Part shown: positions 11,714 to 23,014 of the stretch, piece after piece
How the letters are laid out: every line of letters begins with the position of its first letter
How positions within the stretch are numbered: position 1 is the first letter of the stretch
Origin: Triplophysa rosa
Lineage: Eukaryota; Chordata; Actinopteri; Cypriniformes; Nemacheilidae
Assembly: GCF_024868665.1 (NCBI RefSeq)
Contig: NC_079901.1
Span: 3,650,142 to 3,714,141, forward strand
Length of the DNA: 64,000 nt
Reading direction: 5' to 3'
Position numbers and translations under genes: made by a program
Notes under the pieces: generated by a model
The model's database searches: none
What the model was told of the DNA's origin: nothing
Seen by the model: only the letters and a program-made list of their open reading frames with translations

Positions 11714-12165
11714 ACAGGTGCATCTCAAAAAAATGTAAATATCGTGGAAAATATATTTTCTTAATTTAATCCCAAAAGTGAAACGCTTACATATTCCAGG
11801 TTTATTACACGAACCAATATTTCAAGTCTTTATTTTTATTTCTTTGATTATGGCTTACAGGTCATGAAAATTCTGTACCTCAAAATATTATAATATTTTA
11901 TTTCAAGTTTGATTTAATACAGCATAGATAATGGGTATCTCATGGTCTAGTTCAGTACATACAAACAATCATGAGACGACTGCTGAACTGACAGTTGTCC
12001 AGATGAAAACCAAAAGGGCTGACTGTTTATAGAGTATTATATTGAAGCATTTTCATGAAAAGTTGACTGGAAACGGAAAAGTGTGGTAAGAAAAGTGTGA
12101 GAATAACAGGGGTGACCGCAGCCATAAGAAGATTGTCAAGAACAGTAGCAAACCGTGATGTTTGA
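11714..12165 (+). mobile_element. Tc1/mariner-family remnant (5' end and start of transposase)
   Basis: The sequence begins ACAGGTGCATCTCAAAAAAA, includes TTATGGCTTACAGGTCATGA and reaches GAACTGACAGTTGTCCAG, an arrangement I recognise from a widespread fish Tc1/mariner family. From about 12,050 a decayed transposase reading follows (KLTGNGKVW, a stop, then NNRGDRSHKKIVKNS), after an apparent deletion near 12,000-12,040. The element is cut off at about 12,165, where DIRS sequence starts. Confidence 0.65.
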
Positions 12166-13056
12166 GCCTTGGCCCTCTGCGCAAGCGCACCAACAACCCC
12201 CCCCCCCAACACACGCATGCTTGTCCTGCACGAGAGGTTGCAACCTCTTCAGTGCAAGCAGCACAGCCTACAACTCCAGGCAGTTGATTTGCCAAAGCAG
12301 GCAGGGGCCAGTCCAATGACCCGACACTGCGTGCCCGTTGCACACGGCACCCCAACCCTGCAGGGAGGCGTCTGACATCACCACGACATGCCTCGAAACC
12401 TGCCCAGGAGGGACCCCTGTCCGCAAGAAGGTCATCGAAGACCAAGGGGTTAGGGTGCGTCGGCAAGAGGCGTGATGACAATAGGCAAGAGGCCTGCTGC
12501 TGGTGTGCCACACTCTCCAGCAAACCCGACTCTTTCTTGGGGACAATGAAGTACGGGCTGTAAAACCCGCAGGACATCTCGACTAGAGGAAAGAGCTCGA
12601 TTGCTTCCTTCGGTGGCGACCTCGGTCCGAAGCACGGGAACATCCTTGCCCCGAAACTTGGGCGGGCGTCTGGCGAATTGGATCACATAGCCGAGATGAA
12701 TCGTCCTGCCTAGCCACAGTGACGGCCTGGGAAGCGCTAACCAGGCTCCCAGGGACCGAGACAGGGGGACTAGGGGTTCGATCTGCTTCACTGATCCCCG
12801 GGAGGAGAGCGGCTCTGCTGACTTATCTGCCCGGCGAAAGTGCACCTCAGCGCACCGTCAAATTGAGAGTGCTGAGGGCTGCTGGAAAGTATGCCTGATA
12901 TCACGTCTCGCCGTGACGCGATGTTGAGTTGCTGAACACTGTCACATGAAAGAAAAACCCAGAGAGAGAGGAAGCTCTTTTAATGAAGATGTGGGCGCTA
13001 GACCCCGAAGGGGCCAAGCAGGTGGTGGGACGGGGCAGGGGCCGTCCCAGATCTGT
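12166..13056 (-). mobile_element. DIRS remnant joining RNase H to gag-RT boundary sequence
   Basis: On the minus strand this piece reads gag-end / start of RT (around 12,950-12,650), then jumps to RNase H (around 12,450-12,170). The minus-strand peptide MSDASLQGWGAVCNGHAV and the downstream INCLEL match the RNase H of the DIRS at 30,660-30,890. The right end (GACGGGGCAGGGGCCGTCCC near 13,030-13,050) matches the gag region at 60,565-60,590. Internal deletion and frameshifts make it nonfunctional. Its right edge abuts gypsy gag sequence without a gap. Confidence 0.75.
12170..12546 (-). pseudogene. DIRS RNase H domain fragment
   Basis: The minus-strand frame carries VVMSDASLQGWGAVC, whose SDAS Asp is the usual first catalytic position of retroelement RNase H, followed by GHWTGPCLLWQINCLEL, whose Glu is the second. 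The downstream DSTA region is lost or out of frame. RNase H would remove template RNA during cDNA synthesis. A C-rich homopolymer near 12,197-12,209 on + is a likely frameshift site. Confidence 0.65.
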
Positions 13057-13896
13057 TTTCATATTTGAGAGGCTGTTGCATACTTTCTATGCGCTCCGGC
13101 AGTTAGAGGGAGAAGATTTTCGTGATTATTCTCATGCACTCTCTCAGCTTCTCAACTCTGCTCTCCAGCAGTCAAAGAAAGGTGTTGCTGACCCTCAGCT
13201 AACCTTAAGAGACCAGTTCATAGAAGGTGTCAGAGACGGAGCCCTGCGTAGAAAATTGCGCAAGATGGTCAGGGAAAAGCCTCAGTCCACTCTGTTTGAT
13301 GTTCGTGAAGAGGCTAAGCTGTGGGTTGTGGAAGATCGACCTCGTGCTCCTAATGTGGCCAGGAATTGAGATATTGTGAGTTCAGGTTCTGAGATGTCAG
13401 AGCAGTCAAACCCGGCTAATGCTGCGCAAAGTGACATTGCTGTGACCTTGCAAGAGATAGTCAAGATGATTGCTTAGCAGGGTAAAGCTATTGGTGAACT
13501 CACCAATGCAGTTCGTGAACTGGCTGTACAAAAAAGCTCAAGTAACAATCAGGGTGGGAAGCCCAAAGTTAAGCCCAAGTATACCGATGATGGCCAACCC
13601 CTCTGCTTAAAATGTGGGACATATAGCCAGACAGTGCACCATACCCCATAATACCAGAGGTCAGTCCACTACTGCCACAGGTCCTGTGAGCTGAGCGATG
13701 CAAGGAAAGCCAGAAGGCTCATCATGTAACCCCTTAACCAAACAACGTTTTCTGGAGCATGCAGTTGGCAAGTGCCCTGAAGTTGATATTTAATTGGTGG
13801 TGTTCCAGTCAGATGCCTACTAGACACAGGAAGTAATGCGAGTACTTTAGCGGAAAGCTTCTTCCAAGAGCACCTCCATGGGGAAGACCATGACCT
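13057..13896 (+). pseudogene. Ty3/gypsy gag and start of protease
   Basis: The gag-like frame (RLLHTFYALRQLEGEDFRDY ... LRDQFIEGVRDGALRRKLRK) has the capsid-type signature seen in fish gypsy and Ma/PNMA-like gags. It runs to a stop at 13,369, with further stops downstream. A degenerate zinc-knuckle remnant (CLKCG) lies near 13,605. The protease active-site triad appears as CLLDTGSNAS at 13,814-13,843. The open frame that continues upstream to 12,983 is an accident: its first ~25 codons are antisense DIRS sequence. The 5' LTR, primer-binding site and gag N-terminus are missing. The element is interrupted at about 13,897 by an L2 insertion. Confidence 0.8.
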
Positions 13897-15500
13897 TCGC
13901 CAACACCTGTAAAATTGCGTTTTTCCATCTTAAGAATATATCTAAACTACGTCATATGCTGTCAATGTCAGATGCAGAGAAGTTAATTCATGCATTCATG
14001 ACATCAAGACTAGACTACTGTAATACACTGTTAGGTGGTTGCCCTGCAGGCTTATTACAAAAACTCTAACTGGTCCAAAACGCGGCAGCTCGAGTTCTTA
14101 CATGTACAAAAAAGTATGAACATATTAGCCCGGTTCTGTCAACCTTGCACTGGTTGCCTATAAAGCATCGCGTTAACTTTAAAATCTTGCTTATTACCTA
14201 TAAAGCCCTACATGGTTTAGCTCCTCAATACTTGAATGAACTCCTTTTGTATTACAGTCCTTCATGTGCATTACACTCTCAGGCGTACTGTCAGTTGGTA
14301 ATACCTAGAATTTCAAAATCAAGTGCAGGTGGTAGATCCTTTTCCTATCTAGCGCCTAAACTTTGGAATAGTCTTCCCTGCACTGTCCGGGAGGCAGACA
14401 CACTCTGTCAGTTTAAATCTAGACTAAAGACGCATCTTTTTAATCTTGCATACACTACTCTTCCATAATATAAATCCTCTGAGGGTTTAGGCTGCATTAG
14501 TTAAGTCAACCGGAACCAAAAATACAACTGATGTACTTGTTGCATCAAAGAGTTCAGAACAGTACTCTACTCTCAGCCAGTCTTGTCTCATTGTTCCTAG
14601 GTTACCACAGCGATCAGGATGCAGTTCATGGCCTGACCTGATGGTAGAGCGGAGAATGGGAAGTGGCGACCTGACAAGAGCTGAGATGATAGAGCTGGAT
14701 AAAGAAGGACGCGGTCACCTGACACGTCTTCATGGCCTGACCTGATGGTAGAGTGGAGAATGGGAATCGGCGACCTGACAAGTGCTGAGATGATAGAGCT
14801 GGATAAAGAAGGACGTGGTCACCTGACACATCTTCACCACAAAATTTCAAATGCTATTAGATTATTAATGATAATCTTAAACTATAATTTACCTTATTAG
14901 TAAATTTATTTATTTTATTTAGCCTTGTTGTGCAAGCTCTCTGGAGCTTGTGCAGAGGCAGCAGCTTTTGCCAGAGGGGAACTGGAATCCCTGGTTAGGC
15001 CTTGGTTCTCCTGAGGTTTTTTTTCTCGATTAGAGTTTTGGGTTCCTTGCCACCGTTTGCATACTGTTTTTTGCACTATTTGCCTGGCCGGGGGGGGGCT
15101 GCTTTAGAATTTTTAAGTTTTACTTAATTAATATTGCATATGGGAATTTATAGTCTGTTATATTTGACCTGTGCTTCTCTCTCCTTTATCTTAAATGTGT
15201 GCTCTCACTCTGCGTGTGTGTGTGCGTGCGTGCGTGTCTGTGTGTGTGTGCCTACTTGTCTGTGTACGTGTGTGTGTCCGTGCGCGTCCGTGTGTGTGTG
15301 TCTATGTCTATGTGTGTTAGTACGTGTGCATATTGTGTGTGTGGAGTGTTTTGTATGTGGGTATGTCTGTCTTCTGTGTTTTCAACTTTTTCTTGCTTTT
15401 TTCTTTTCTTGTTTTAGTCAATATGTCTTATGTACAGCTGCTTTGTAGCAATGAAAATTGTAAAAAGCGCTATATAAATAAAGTTGAGTTGAGTTGAGTT
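13897..15500 (+). mobile_element. L2-clade LINE, copy 2, 5'-truncated
   Basis: The insertion enters at CGCCAACACCTGTAAAATTG, deep in the RT C-terminal region, and ends with TATATAAATAAAGTTGAGTTGA near 15,500. It splits the gypsy protease: DTGSNAS lies on the left, and the protease continues right after the GTTGA tail. Coding remnants are 13,878-14,069 (first codons from gypsy) and 14,145-14,468, separated by an in-frame stop. The 3' UTR contains a TG-rich tract (15,209-15,345), shared by all L2 copies here. Confidence 0.9.
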
Positions 15501-16222
15501 CATTGCGCCGCTAAGTGGCTAAGGATAACTGCAGCAAATAAGCTACCCCTGCCCTATTTGGGGTCTGTTGAATTGGACATCGAGGTGATGGGTTTAACTG
15601 TAACTGAGTGAGGATTCCTGATCATTCGTGACGGTGATACTGCAGAGCCAGACTCAACTCCCCCGGGTATCATAGGCATGAACATCGCTCAACAATGCAA
15701 ACAGCTTGCACTTACAGAGTTTGACAACACCCTAGGAGGAAAGCTTGACTCTGTGCGGCGAGAGTCCTTTCATCAAGTACAAGGAGGTGGAAATGGTCAG
15801 GACACTGTCAGCCGCCAGAGTAACGGGCCGTAACAAAACATGTGCCAGCATCTTCTGTAGCCACAGTCTACACCAGAGTAAACAAGCGAGCTATTGACCA
15901 CGGTTCTTGGCTGTTGTTGGAACCAGGAAGCACACCGCTGCCAGGTGGATTGATTCCCCTGCCCACCTTAGTGTCATCAGGTAATAGAGTGTTTCCACTT
16001 CAAGTCATGAACTTTTCCCAGGAGGATGTTTGGCTTCCCACGAAAGCTCGACTCTGGATCTCTTAAATAAACTGCGTGTAGGAGGCACCCCGGAACAGCA
16101 AACCAGGCTAGGTGCTCTACTTAGGCAATATATGGATGTGTTTGCAGTTCACGATGAGGATCTAGGATACACTAGTGAAACACAAGATTCCCTTCATGGA
16201 CGACACTCCTATCTCTCATACA
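15501..16222 (+). pseudogene. Ty3/gypsy protease end, linker and start of RT
   Basis: The left part reads LPYLGSVELDIEVMGL ... then GIIGMNIAQQC, the C-terminal part of a gypsy protease. The frame at 15,842-16,066 (SSVATVYTRVNKRAI, then PLPGGLIPLPTLV, NFSQEDVWLPTKARL) is the protease-RT linker of fish gypsy elements. The frame at 16,030 (LLRQYMDVFAVHDEDLGY) begins the RT. Stops at ~15,609 and ~15,832 and a frameshift near 16,050 show decay. The element is interrupted at 16,223 by a MITE. An almost identical copy of this block lies at 20,309-21,030. Confidence 0.8.
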
Positions 16223-16806
16223 GCGTTCCAACCAAATGCGACTTACGCGAATAAATTGCGCTATTCGCACATTTTTGGATGCTTGAACATTTTGAGTTTA
16301 CTCGATTCATTCGCGCGTTAAATTCAATTCACAACAAATGCGAATTCGTGTCATAGGAGGGGCTTCTGCCAGGCGGCTCCAGTCTCGTGTGTATATATAT
16401 ATATAGCTCAAATTGAGTAAAGATCGTTTTTTACAATTTACCAGATTGTCCAACCTCCTCACTTTCTTCCAAGCAAGATCCTTTTTATTCCTGTTTCGAT
16501 AATAGTAATATGTATCGTACAGCTCCGGGTATCCACATACAGCGACGATGATTTTGTCCTCCATTGTTGTTTCGGATTTCTGCCTCTGCTCGCTACGTCA
16601 TAATCACGTCACTACTAGAGCAAGCTCCTGATTGGTTAACGCGGCGCAAATTTTTGCCAAAGTTCAGATTTTTCAACTCATTTTCAACCCATTCACGCCG
16701 CCTCATTCGCGCGAATCGCGCCGCAGGATGTCCTATCGCGTCTTTGCATTGACTTAACATGTAAATCACTCGTGCTTAACGCTTCATTCGCGTTTGGTGG
16801 GAACGC
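16223..16806. mobile_element. MITE with GCGTTCCAACCAAA-type inverted ends
   Basis: The left end GCGTTCCAACCAAATGCG and the right end CGCGTTTGGTGGGAACGC are near-perfect inverted repeats. The ~584-bp interior is rich in TTCGCGCG-type motifs and lacks a transposase. A second copy is split at 21,031-21,205 and about 24,917-25,230. In that copy the right end is followed by the continuation of gypsy RT, which shows that the MITE inserted into the RT gene. Confidence 0.7.
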
Positions 16807-17640
16807 AGCATAAGAGTTACACCCTGTCTACACTGGACGCGACGCGACAAGAGACAATAGAACGCATTAGAACCCATTATAATTATTTATTTTGTCTACA
16901 CTGGATGCGACAATCCCATTAGAACACCCATAGACACGGTGTTATTTTATCATCATAATCTTATCACGCGGTTTTCTCGTCAGTTTACGGTGATAATTTT
17001 GTCCTCCTGTTATTTAAAAGCTGAAGCATCCAGCTGCTTTGTTGATGACACCCAACAGAGAACTCAACAGATGATTTTCTACACACAGCCAGTCATGAGT
17101 CATGTGACCGGAGAGATGAAATAGCTTTCTCACGCTCTGATGACTCATGGGAATGAGGTGTCTCATTTCCAGCCATCTCACTGGCTCTCTGATCATTTGG
17201 TATGGGATCTTTTTCACCTCCTGTCGCTTTTGCTAGTTGAGGCGTTCTCTCAAATTTGGGACATGCATTTATTGTTCACAGTGCATTACAGGTGTAGCGT
17301 AATTTTTAGACCAATCATTTCAGTGTTGACCTATAGAGGACTAGTGAGATGTGAGATATCTATCTTCATATTCCAAATTTTACATTTGAGCGTGAGCCTA
17401 AATTACTTATTGATGCTTTTTGACCCGCCTCGATCAGTCATCTGTAATGAGTGCCGACCTGTTCAAAACTGGATTTTTACTTTTTCTTCAAGAAAAAAAG
17501 TTGAGCTTGCTCATGCAGAACTTGCCAGGACAATGCTAAGGCGGTTGCTTGTTCTTTAACCAATCCCATGTGGTTGCCAGATGCTTTCTTTTAAAAACGT
17601 CCCCAAAGCATGTGACTGTAGGTCATATACTGTAAACTTA
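16807..17640. other. unassigned sequence beginning with a transposon-like end
   Basis: It starts ACACCCTGTCTACACTGGAC with GCGACGCGAC following, and TGTCTACACTGGATGCGACA recurs at 16,902-16,922. This looks like a DNA-transposon terminus, but no partner end was found. The frames at 16,939-17,559 have no recognisable domains. Confidence 0.35.
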
Positions 17641-17644
17641 AATG

Positions 17645-17815
17645 ACATTTTAAAGTTAAAGGTCCAGTGTATAATTTTTTGGAAGATCTATTGATCTAAC
17701 ATACACATGACCTTACCTAATGAAGCATTATGTTTTTATTACCTTAGAATGAGCTATTTCTATCTACGTACACTGCGGGTCCCCTTGCATGGAATTCCCC
17801 ATGTTTCTACTAGGG
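17645..17815. repeat. dispersed fish repeat (AAAGGTCCAGTGTATAATTT type)
   Basis: The run from TTAAAGGTCCAGTGTATAAT to CCATGTTTCTAC has the order and wording of a repeat I associate with many teleost genomes, probably a nonautonomous DNA transposon. Only this fragment is present. Confidence 0.45.
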
Positions 17816-18782
17816 ATGCTCATATTGACCGTTTAACCGTTAACCGATAGTAAAAATTTTGACCGGTTAATATTATCAGTAAACGATTTAAAAGGTGTTT
17901 ATTAAGTAGTAAGTTTAATAATATTAATCATATTTTTTAAGAATAAAAATAATTTAGTAATACGTTTTAAATAACTATTAAATCATACATGTTTTTAGTT
18001 TTCTGTATGGTGAAAGAAAAACATGCTAAGCATTAACTCATGGAGCGTGCAGACGCGTGCGACTAGGTGTAAATCCCCTTCGAATTGTTTTCGAGACGGA
18101 TTAAAATCTGATCACGCAAGTCAGTTGATGAAACTGGACAAGTGTAATTCATCTGATTGTTGAGGCCACCTTTGTCAGGGCTTTACTCCTCGACATCTTA
18201 GTGCTGTGTCAGCCACTGTAGTGCTTCGAACGGTGATCCGTTGTTTGCAATTTGCAACCTCACCACTAGATGCCACTAAAATCACCACACTGCTTCCTAA
18301 GCCCTCTAGCTGGCGTATAAATAACAACAGTGTTGTGGCCACTGCGACTACGTTTAAATGTAATGTGTGTACTTTTTATAGTCCCTTACCTGATTTGCAA
18401 AATTTACATTGATGCATTTTGCTAAAACTTTTACGCCAAAAACAGATCCCACAATAAGGGGTGCTTATTTTGAGACCGTTCATGTGGGTCCTATTTGAGG
18501 GAAATTACAAACAACCTATGGTCAGACAGTTTGAGGACATGTTGCGCTGACGAAGTGTTCAGGATGGTAGCTTGGGTGTCCTTGCACAAATACATATAGA
18601 CCCCACATATGCTTAATTTTGAATCATGATTTGCAGTTGGCTATAGTAAGCAATACATCCAACAGATATACATCCTTTGTCTTTTATCAGGCACTGTATT
18701 TTCTGTGCAGAGCACTCTTGGAAGACTTAAGTCACATCAAACGCGTCAGTTTGTGCCCGGGAGCACAAACACAGGAGCCTCT
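17816..18782. other. unassigned sequence with a hAT-like terminus
   Basis: TAGGGATGCTCATATTGACC followed by GTTTAACCGTTAACCG at 17,813-17,850 resembles a hAT left end. No transposase follows, and no matching right end was found before the ambiguous base at 18,783. Confidence 0.35.
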
Positions 18783-18783
18783 N
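18783..18783. other. ambiguous base (N) at the start of a duplicated block
   Basis: This single N separates unrelated sequence on the left from an L2 copy whose first ~850 bases carry many small insertions and deletions. It probably marks an assembly join. Confidence 0.8.
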
Positions 18784-20308
18784 AAACTACGTCATATGCT
18801 GTCAATGTCAGATGCAGAGAAGTTAATTCATGCATTCATGACATCAAGTACTAGATACTGTAATAGCACTGTTAGGTGGTTGCCCTGCAGGCTTATTACA
18901 AAAACTCTCAACTGGTCCAAAACTGCAGCAGCTCGAGTTCTTACATGTACAAAAAAGTATGAACATATTAGCCCGGTTCTGTCAACCTTGCACTGGTTGC
19001 CTATAAAGCATCTGCGATTAACTTTAAAATTTGCTATACCTATAAAGCCCTACATGGTTTAGCTCCTCATACTTGAAGTGAACTCCTTCTTGTATTACAG
19101 TCCTTCACTCGTGTCATCCTTAATGCATTACGTCTCAGGCGTACTGTCAGTTGGTAATACCTAGAATTTCAAAATAAGTGCAGGTGGTAGATCCTTTTCC
19201 TATCTAGCACCTAAACTTTGGAATAGTCTTCCCTGCACTGTCCGGGAGGCAGACACACTCTGTCAGTTTAAATCTAGACTAAAGACGCATCTTTTTAATC
19301 TTGCATACACTACTCTCCATAATATAAATCTTCGAGGGTTTAGGCTGCATTAGTTAGATCAACCGGAACCAGAAATTCAACACAACTGATGTACTTGTTG
19401 CATCAAAGAGTCAGACACAGTACTCTACTCTCTAGCCAGTCTTGTCTCATTGTTCCACGGTTACCACAGCGAGCAGGATGCAGTTCATGGACCTGATGAC
19501 AGAATGGAGCGCTGAAGCTGAGATATAGAGCTGGAAAGAAGACGTCCTGCGTCTCAGGCCTGATAGGGGCGGAATGGCGGACCTGACAAGAGCTGAGATG
19601 ATAGAGCTGGATAAAGAAGGACGCGGTCACCTGACACATCTTCACCACAAAATTTCAAATGCTATTAGATTATTAATGATAATCTTAAACTATAATTTAC
19701 CTTATTAGTAAATTTATTTATTTTATTTAGCCTTGTTGTGCAAGCTCTCTGGAGCTTGTGCAGAGGCAGCAGCTTTTGCCAGAGGGGAACTGGAATCCCT
19801 GGTTAGGCCTTGGTTCTCCTGAGGTTTTTTTTCTCGATTAGAGTTTTGGGTTCCTTGCCACCGTTTGCATACTGTTTTTTGCACTATTTGCCTGGCCGGG
19901 GGGGGGCTGCTTTAGAATTTTTAAGTTTTACTTAATTAATATTGCATATGGGAATTTATAGTCTGTTATATTTGACCTGTGCTTCTCTCTCCTTTATCTT
20001 AAATGTGTGCTCTCACTCTGCGTGTGTGTGTGCGTGCGTGCGTGTCTGTGTGTGTGTGCCTACTTGTCTGTGTACGTGTGTGTGTCCGTGCGCGTCCGTG
20101 TGTGTGTGTCTATGTCTATGTGTGTTAGTACGTGTGCATATTGTGTGTGTGGAGTGTTTTGTATGTGGGTATGTCTGTCTTCTGTGTTTTCAACTTTTTC
20201 TTGCTTTTTTCTTTTCTTGTTTTAGTCAATATGTCTTATGTACAGCTGCTTTGTAGCAATGAAAATTGTAAAAAGCGCTATATAAATAAAGTTGAGTTGA
20301 GTTGAGTT
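18784..20308 (+). mobile_element. L2-clade LINE, copy 3 (within the duplication)
   Basis: Same element as copy 2 but starting 38 bases later, at AAACTACGTCATATGCTG. The coding part is broken by many indels (for example GTACTAGATACTG where copy 2 has GACTAGACTACTG). The 3' UTR and the GTTGA tail are intact, ending near 20,308. Confidence 0.9.
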
Positions 20309-21030
20309 CATTGCGCCGCTAAGTGGCTAAGGATAACTGCAGCAAATAAGCTACCCCTGCCCTATTTGGGGTCTGTTGAATTGGACATCGAGGTGATGGG
20401 TTTAACTGTAACTGAGTGAGGATTCCTGATCATTCGTGACGGTGATACTGCAGAGCCAGACTCAACTCCCCCGGGTATCATAGGCATGAACATCGCTCAA
20501 CAATGCAAACAGCTTGCACTTACAGAGTTTGACAACACCCTAGGAGGAAAGCTTGACTCTGTGCGGCGAGAGTCCTTTCATCAAGTACAAGGAGGTGGAA
20601 ATGGTCAGGACACTGTCAGCCGCCAGAGTAACGGGCCGTAACAAAACATGTGCCAGCATCTTCTGTAGCCACAGTCTACACCAGAGTAAACAAGCGAGCT
20701 ATTGACCACGGTTCTTGGCTGTTGTTGGAACCAGGAAGCACACCGCTGCCAGGTGGATTGATTCCCCTGCCCACCTTAGTGTCATCAGGTAATAGAGTGT
20801 TTCCACTTCAAGTCATGAACTTTTCCCAGGAGGATGTTTGGCTTCCCACGAAAGCTCGACTCTGGATCTCTTAAATAAACTGCGTGTAGGAGGCACCCCG
20901 GAACAGCAAACCAGGCTAGGTGCTCTACTTAGGCAATATATGGATGTGTTTGCAGTTCACGATGAGGATCTAGGATACACTAGTGAAACACAAGATTCCC
21001 TTCATGGACGACACTCCTATCTCTCATACA
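20309..21030 (+). pseudogene. Ty3/gypsy protease-RT block, second copy
   Basis: This is identical by eye to 15,501-16,222, including the same stops and the frames at 20,650-20,874 and 20,838-21,062. Only this copy leads, through the split MITE, to the rest of the gypsy RT at 25,231, so it is the one collinear with the downstream element. Confidence 0.85.
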
Positions 21031-21205
21031 GCGTTCCAACCAAATGCGACTTACGCGAATAAATTGCGCTATTCGCACATTTTTGGATGCTTGAACATTT
21101 TGAGTTTACTCGATTCATTCGCGCGTTAAATTCAATTCACAACAAATGCGAATTCGTGTCATAGGAGGGGCTTCTGCCAGGCGGCTCCAGTCTCGTGTGT
21201 ATATA
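21031..21205. mobile_element. left part of a split MITE
   Basis: It has the same left terminus and sequence as the MITE at 16,223, broken at a TATATA tract. The right part lies at about 24,917-25,230. The intervening 3.7 kb holds a hAT-like element and an L2 copy. Confidence 0.7.
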
Positions 21206-23014
21206 TAATATAGTATAAATATATTAATAAGTATATTATTATAAATATATAATAACTATATAAATAGAATGTTTTGTTTACACCAAAAAAATAAAAATTT
21301 AATAAAATAGGGCTGTCAACATTAACGCGTTAACGCATGCGATTAATTTTTTCAAATTAACGCTGAGAAATATTTATCGCAATTAACGCAGATCCGTTTG
21401 TTTTGACATCCTTTGTCTAGCGTTACATTATGTAATCACGCTCTTATTCGTGTACAGGCTTTTAAACCACTTAAGCGCGATTTGAAACAGTTGCTTTGAC
21501 GCGTTCAATGAAGATCGACAGCTTCTAAACTGTGGGACGCGGCAAAACGCAACGCGAGTCCAGTCTGGTGTAAACAGTCAGGGCTGAAGGCTGCGTCGGT
21601 GAATCTCTGTCAGACAGCGCATCCGTGTTAAGTTCTCTTTCGTGCTTGAATGGATAAAACCAACAAGATTATGTCAGAAAGCCCGTTTTGTCTAGCATTT
21701 TCTTAAGCAAGACTTCAAAGTGTAAAATAAAATCTTAATGAATGCAAAGTGTTGTGAAAATGGGTAGTGGGTGACGGTCAGATCTGCGTACTGAGACAGC
21801 TCTTAAAGGGGCCGCGTCTTAAACGTGCTGCTGTGACTCCTGTCACTAATGTTAATCAAAGAACAAAATAAAAGAAGAAATCAATGTGATTTGTAGCTTT
21901 AATGAGAATTCTTCTGCATTTAATTTATAATTTTAGCATTAAAGACTGTAAAGTGTCTTCAATTTCCTGTATATTCTCCTACATGAGCTCTCAATTATAC
22001 TGTATTGATGGCTAAATTCATAGTATAAATAAATAATTTAATAGAGCAATCAGTTACTAAACTCCAACTCACTCAACTTTATTGTATATATGCGCTTTTA
22101 CAATTTTCATTGTTACAAAGCAGCTGTCATGAGACATATTGACTATAAGCAAAATAATTAAAGTTGTACCTGCAAAAACAAGAAAAGGTTGAAAACACAG
22201 AAGACAGACATACCCACATACAAAACACTCCACACACACAATATGCACACGTACTAACACACATAGACATAGAGACACACACACACACACGGATGCGCAC
22301 GCACACACACACAACACACACACACCACGACACAACAAGTACGCACACAGACAAGTACGCACACACACACACACACGCTCAGTGAGAGCACACATTTAGG
22401 ATAAAGGAGAGAGAAGCACAGGTCAAATATAACAGATATAAATTCCTATATGCAATATTAATTAAGTAAAACTTTAAAATTCTAAAGCAGCCCCCCCGGT
22501 CAGGCAGATAGTGCAAAAACAGTATGCAAACGGTGGCGAGGAACCCAAAACTCTAATCGAGAAAAAAAACCTCAGGAGAACCCAGGCCCAACCAGGGGAT
22601 TCCAGTTCCCCTCTGGCAAAAGCTGCTGCCTCTGCACAAGCTCCAGAGAGCTTGCACAACAAGGCTAAATAAAATAAATAAACTTAATAATAAAATAAAT
22701 TATAGTTTAAGATTATCATTAATAATCTAATAGCATTTGAAGTTTTGTGGTGAAAACATGTCAAGAGACCGCGTCCTTCTTTATCCAGCTCTATCATCTC
22801 AGCTCTTGTCAGGTCCCCACTTCCCATTCTCCGCTCTACCATCAGGTCAGGCCATGAACTGCATCCTGCTCGCTGTGGTAACCTTGGAACAATGAGACAA
22901 GACTGGCTGAGAGTAGAGTACTGTTCTGTACTCTTTGATGCAACAAGTACATCAGTTGTGTTTTTGGTTCCGGTTGATCTAACTAATGCAGCCTAAACCC
23001 TCTGAAGATTTATA

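Larger units (their letters stand above)
18784..21205 (+). repeat. direct duplication of 13,935-16,400
   Basis: From L2 sequence through gypsy protease-linker-RT into the left part of the MITE, this block repeats 13,935-16,400 in the same order. From about 19,640 onward the two copies look identical at an offset of 4,808 bases, including microsatellite lengths and stop codons. Before that, 18,784-19,620 differs by many one-base and few-base indels. The duplication ends inside the MITE at TCTCGTGTGTATATATA. Confidence 0.9.

Noticed and set aside
15134..15448. Cys/Val-rich open frames (also at 20,007, 22,127, 41,667, 44,994, 56,059 and 59,398)
   Set aside because: They are translations of TG/CA dinucleotide tracts in L2 3' UTRs. 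The same tract is open in several frames and on both strands.
22164..22385. His/Thr-rich open frames opposite the L2 UTRs (also 41,637, 44,990, 56,111 and 59,385)
   Set aside because: They are the reverse-strand reading of the same dinucleotide tracts, with no independent evidence of coding.
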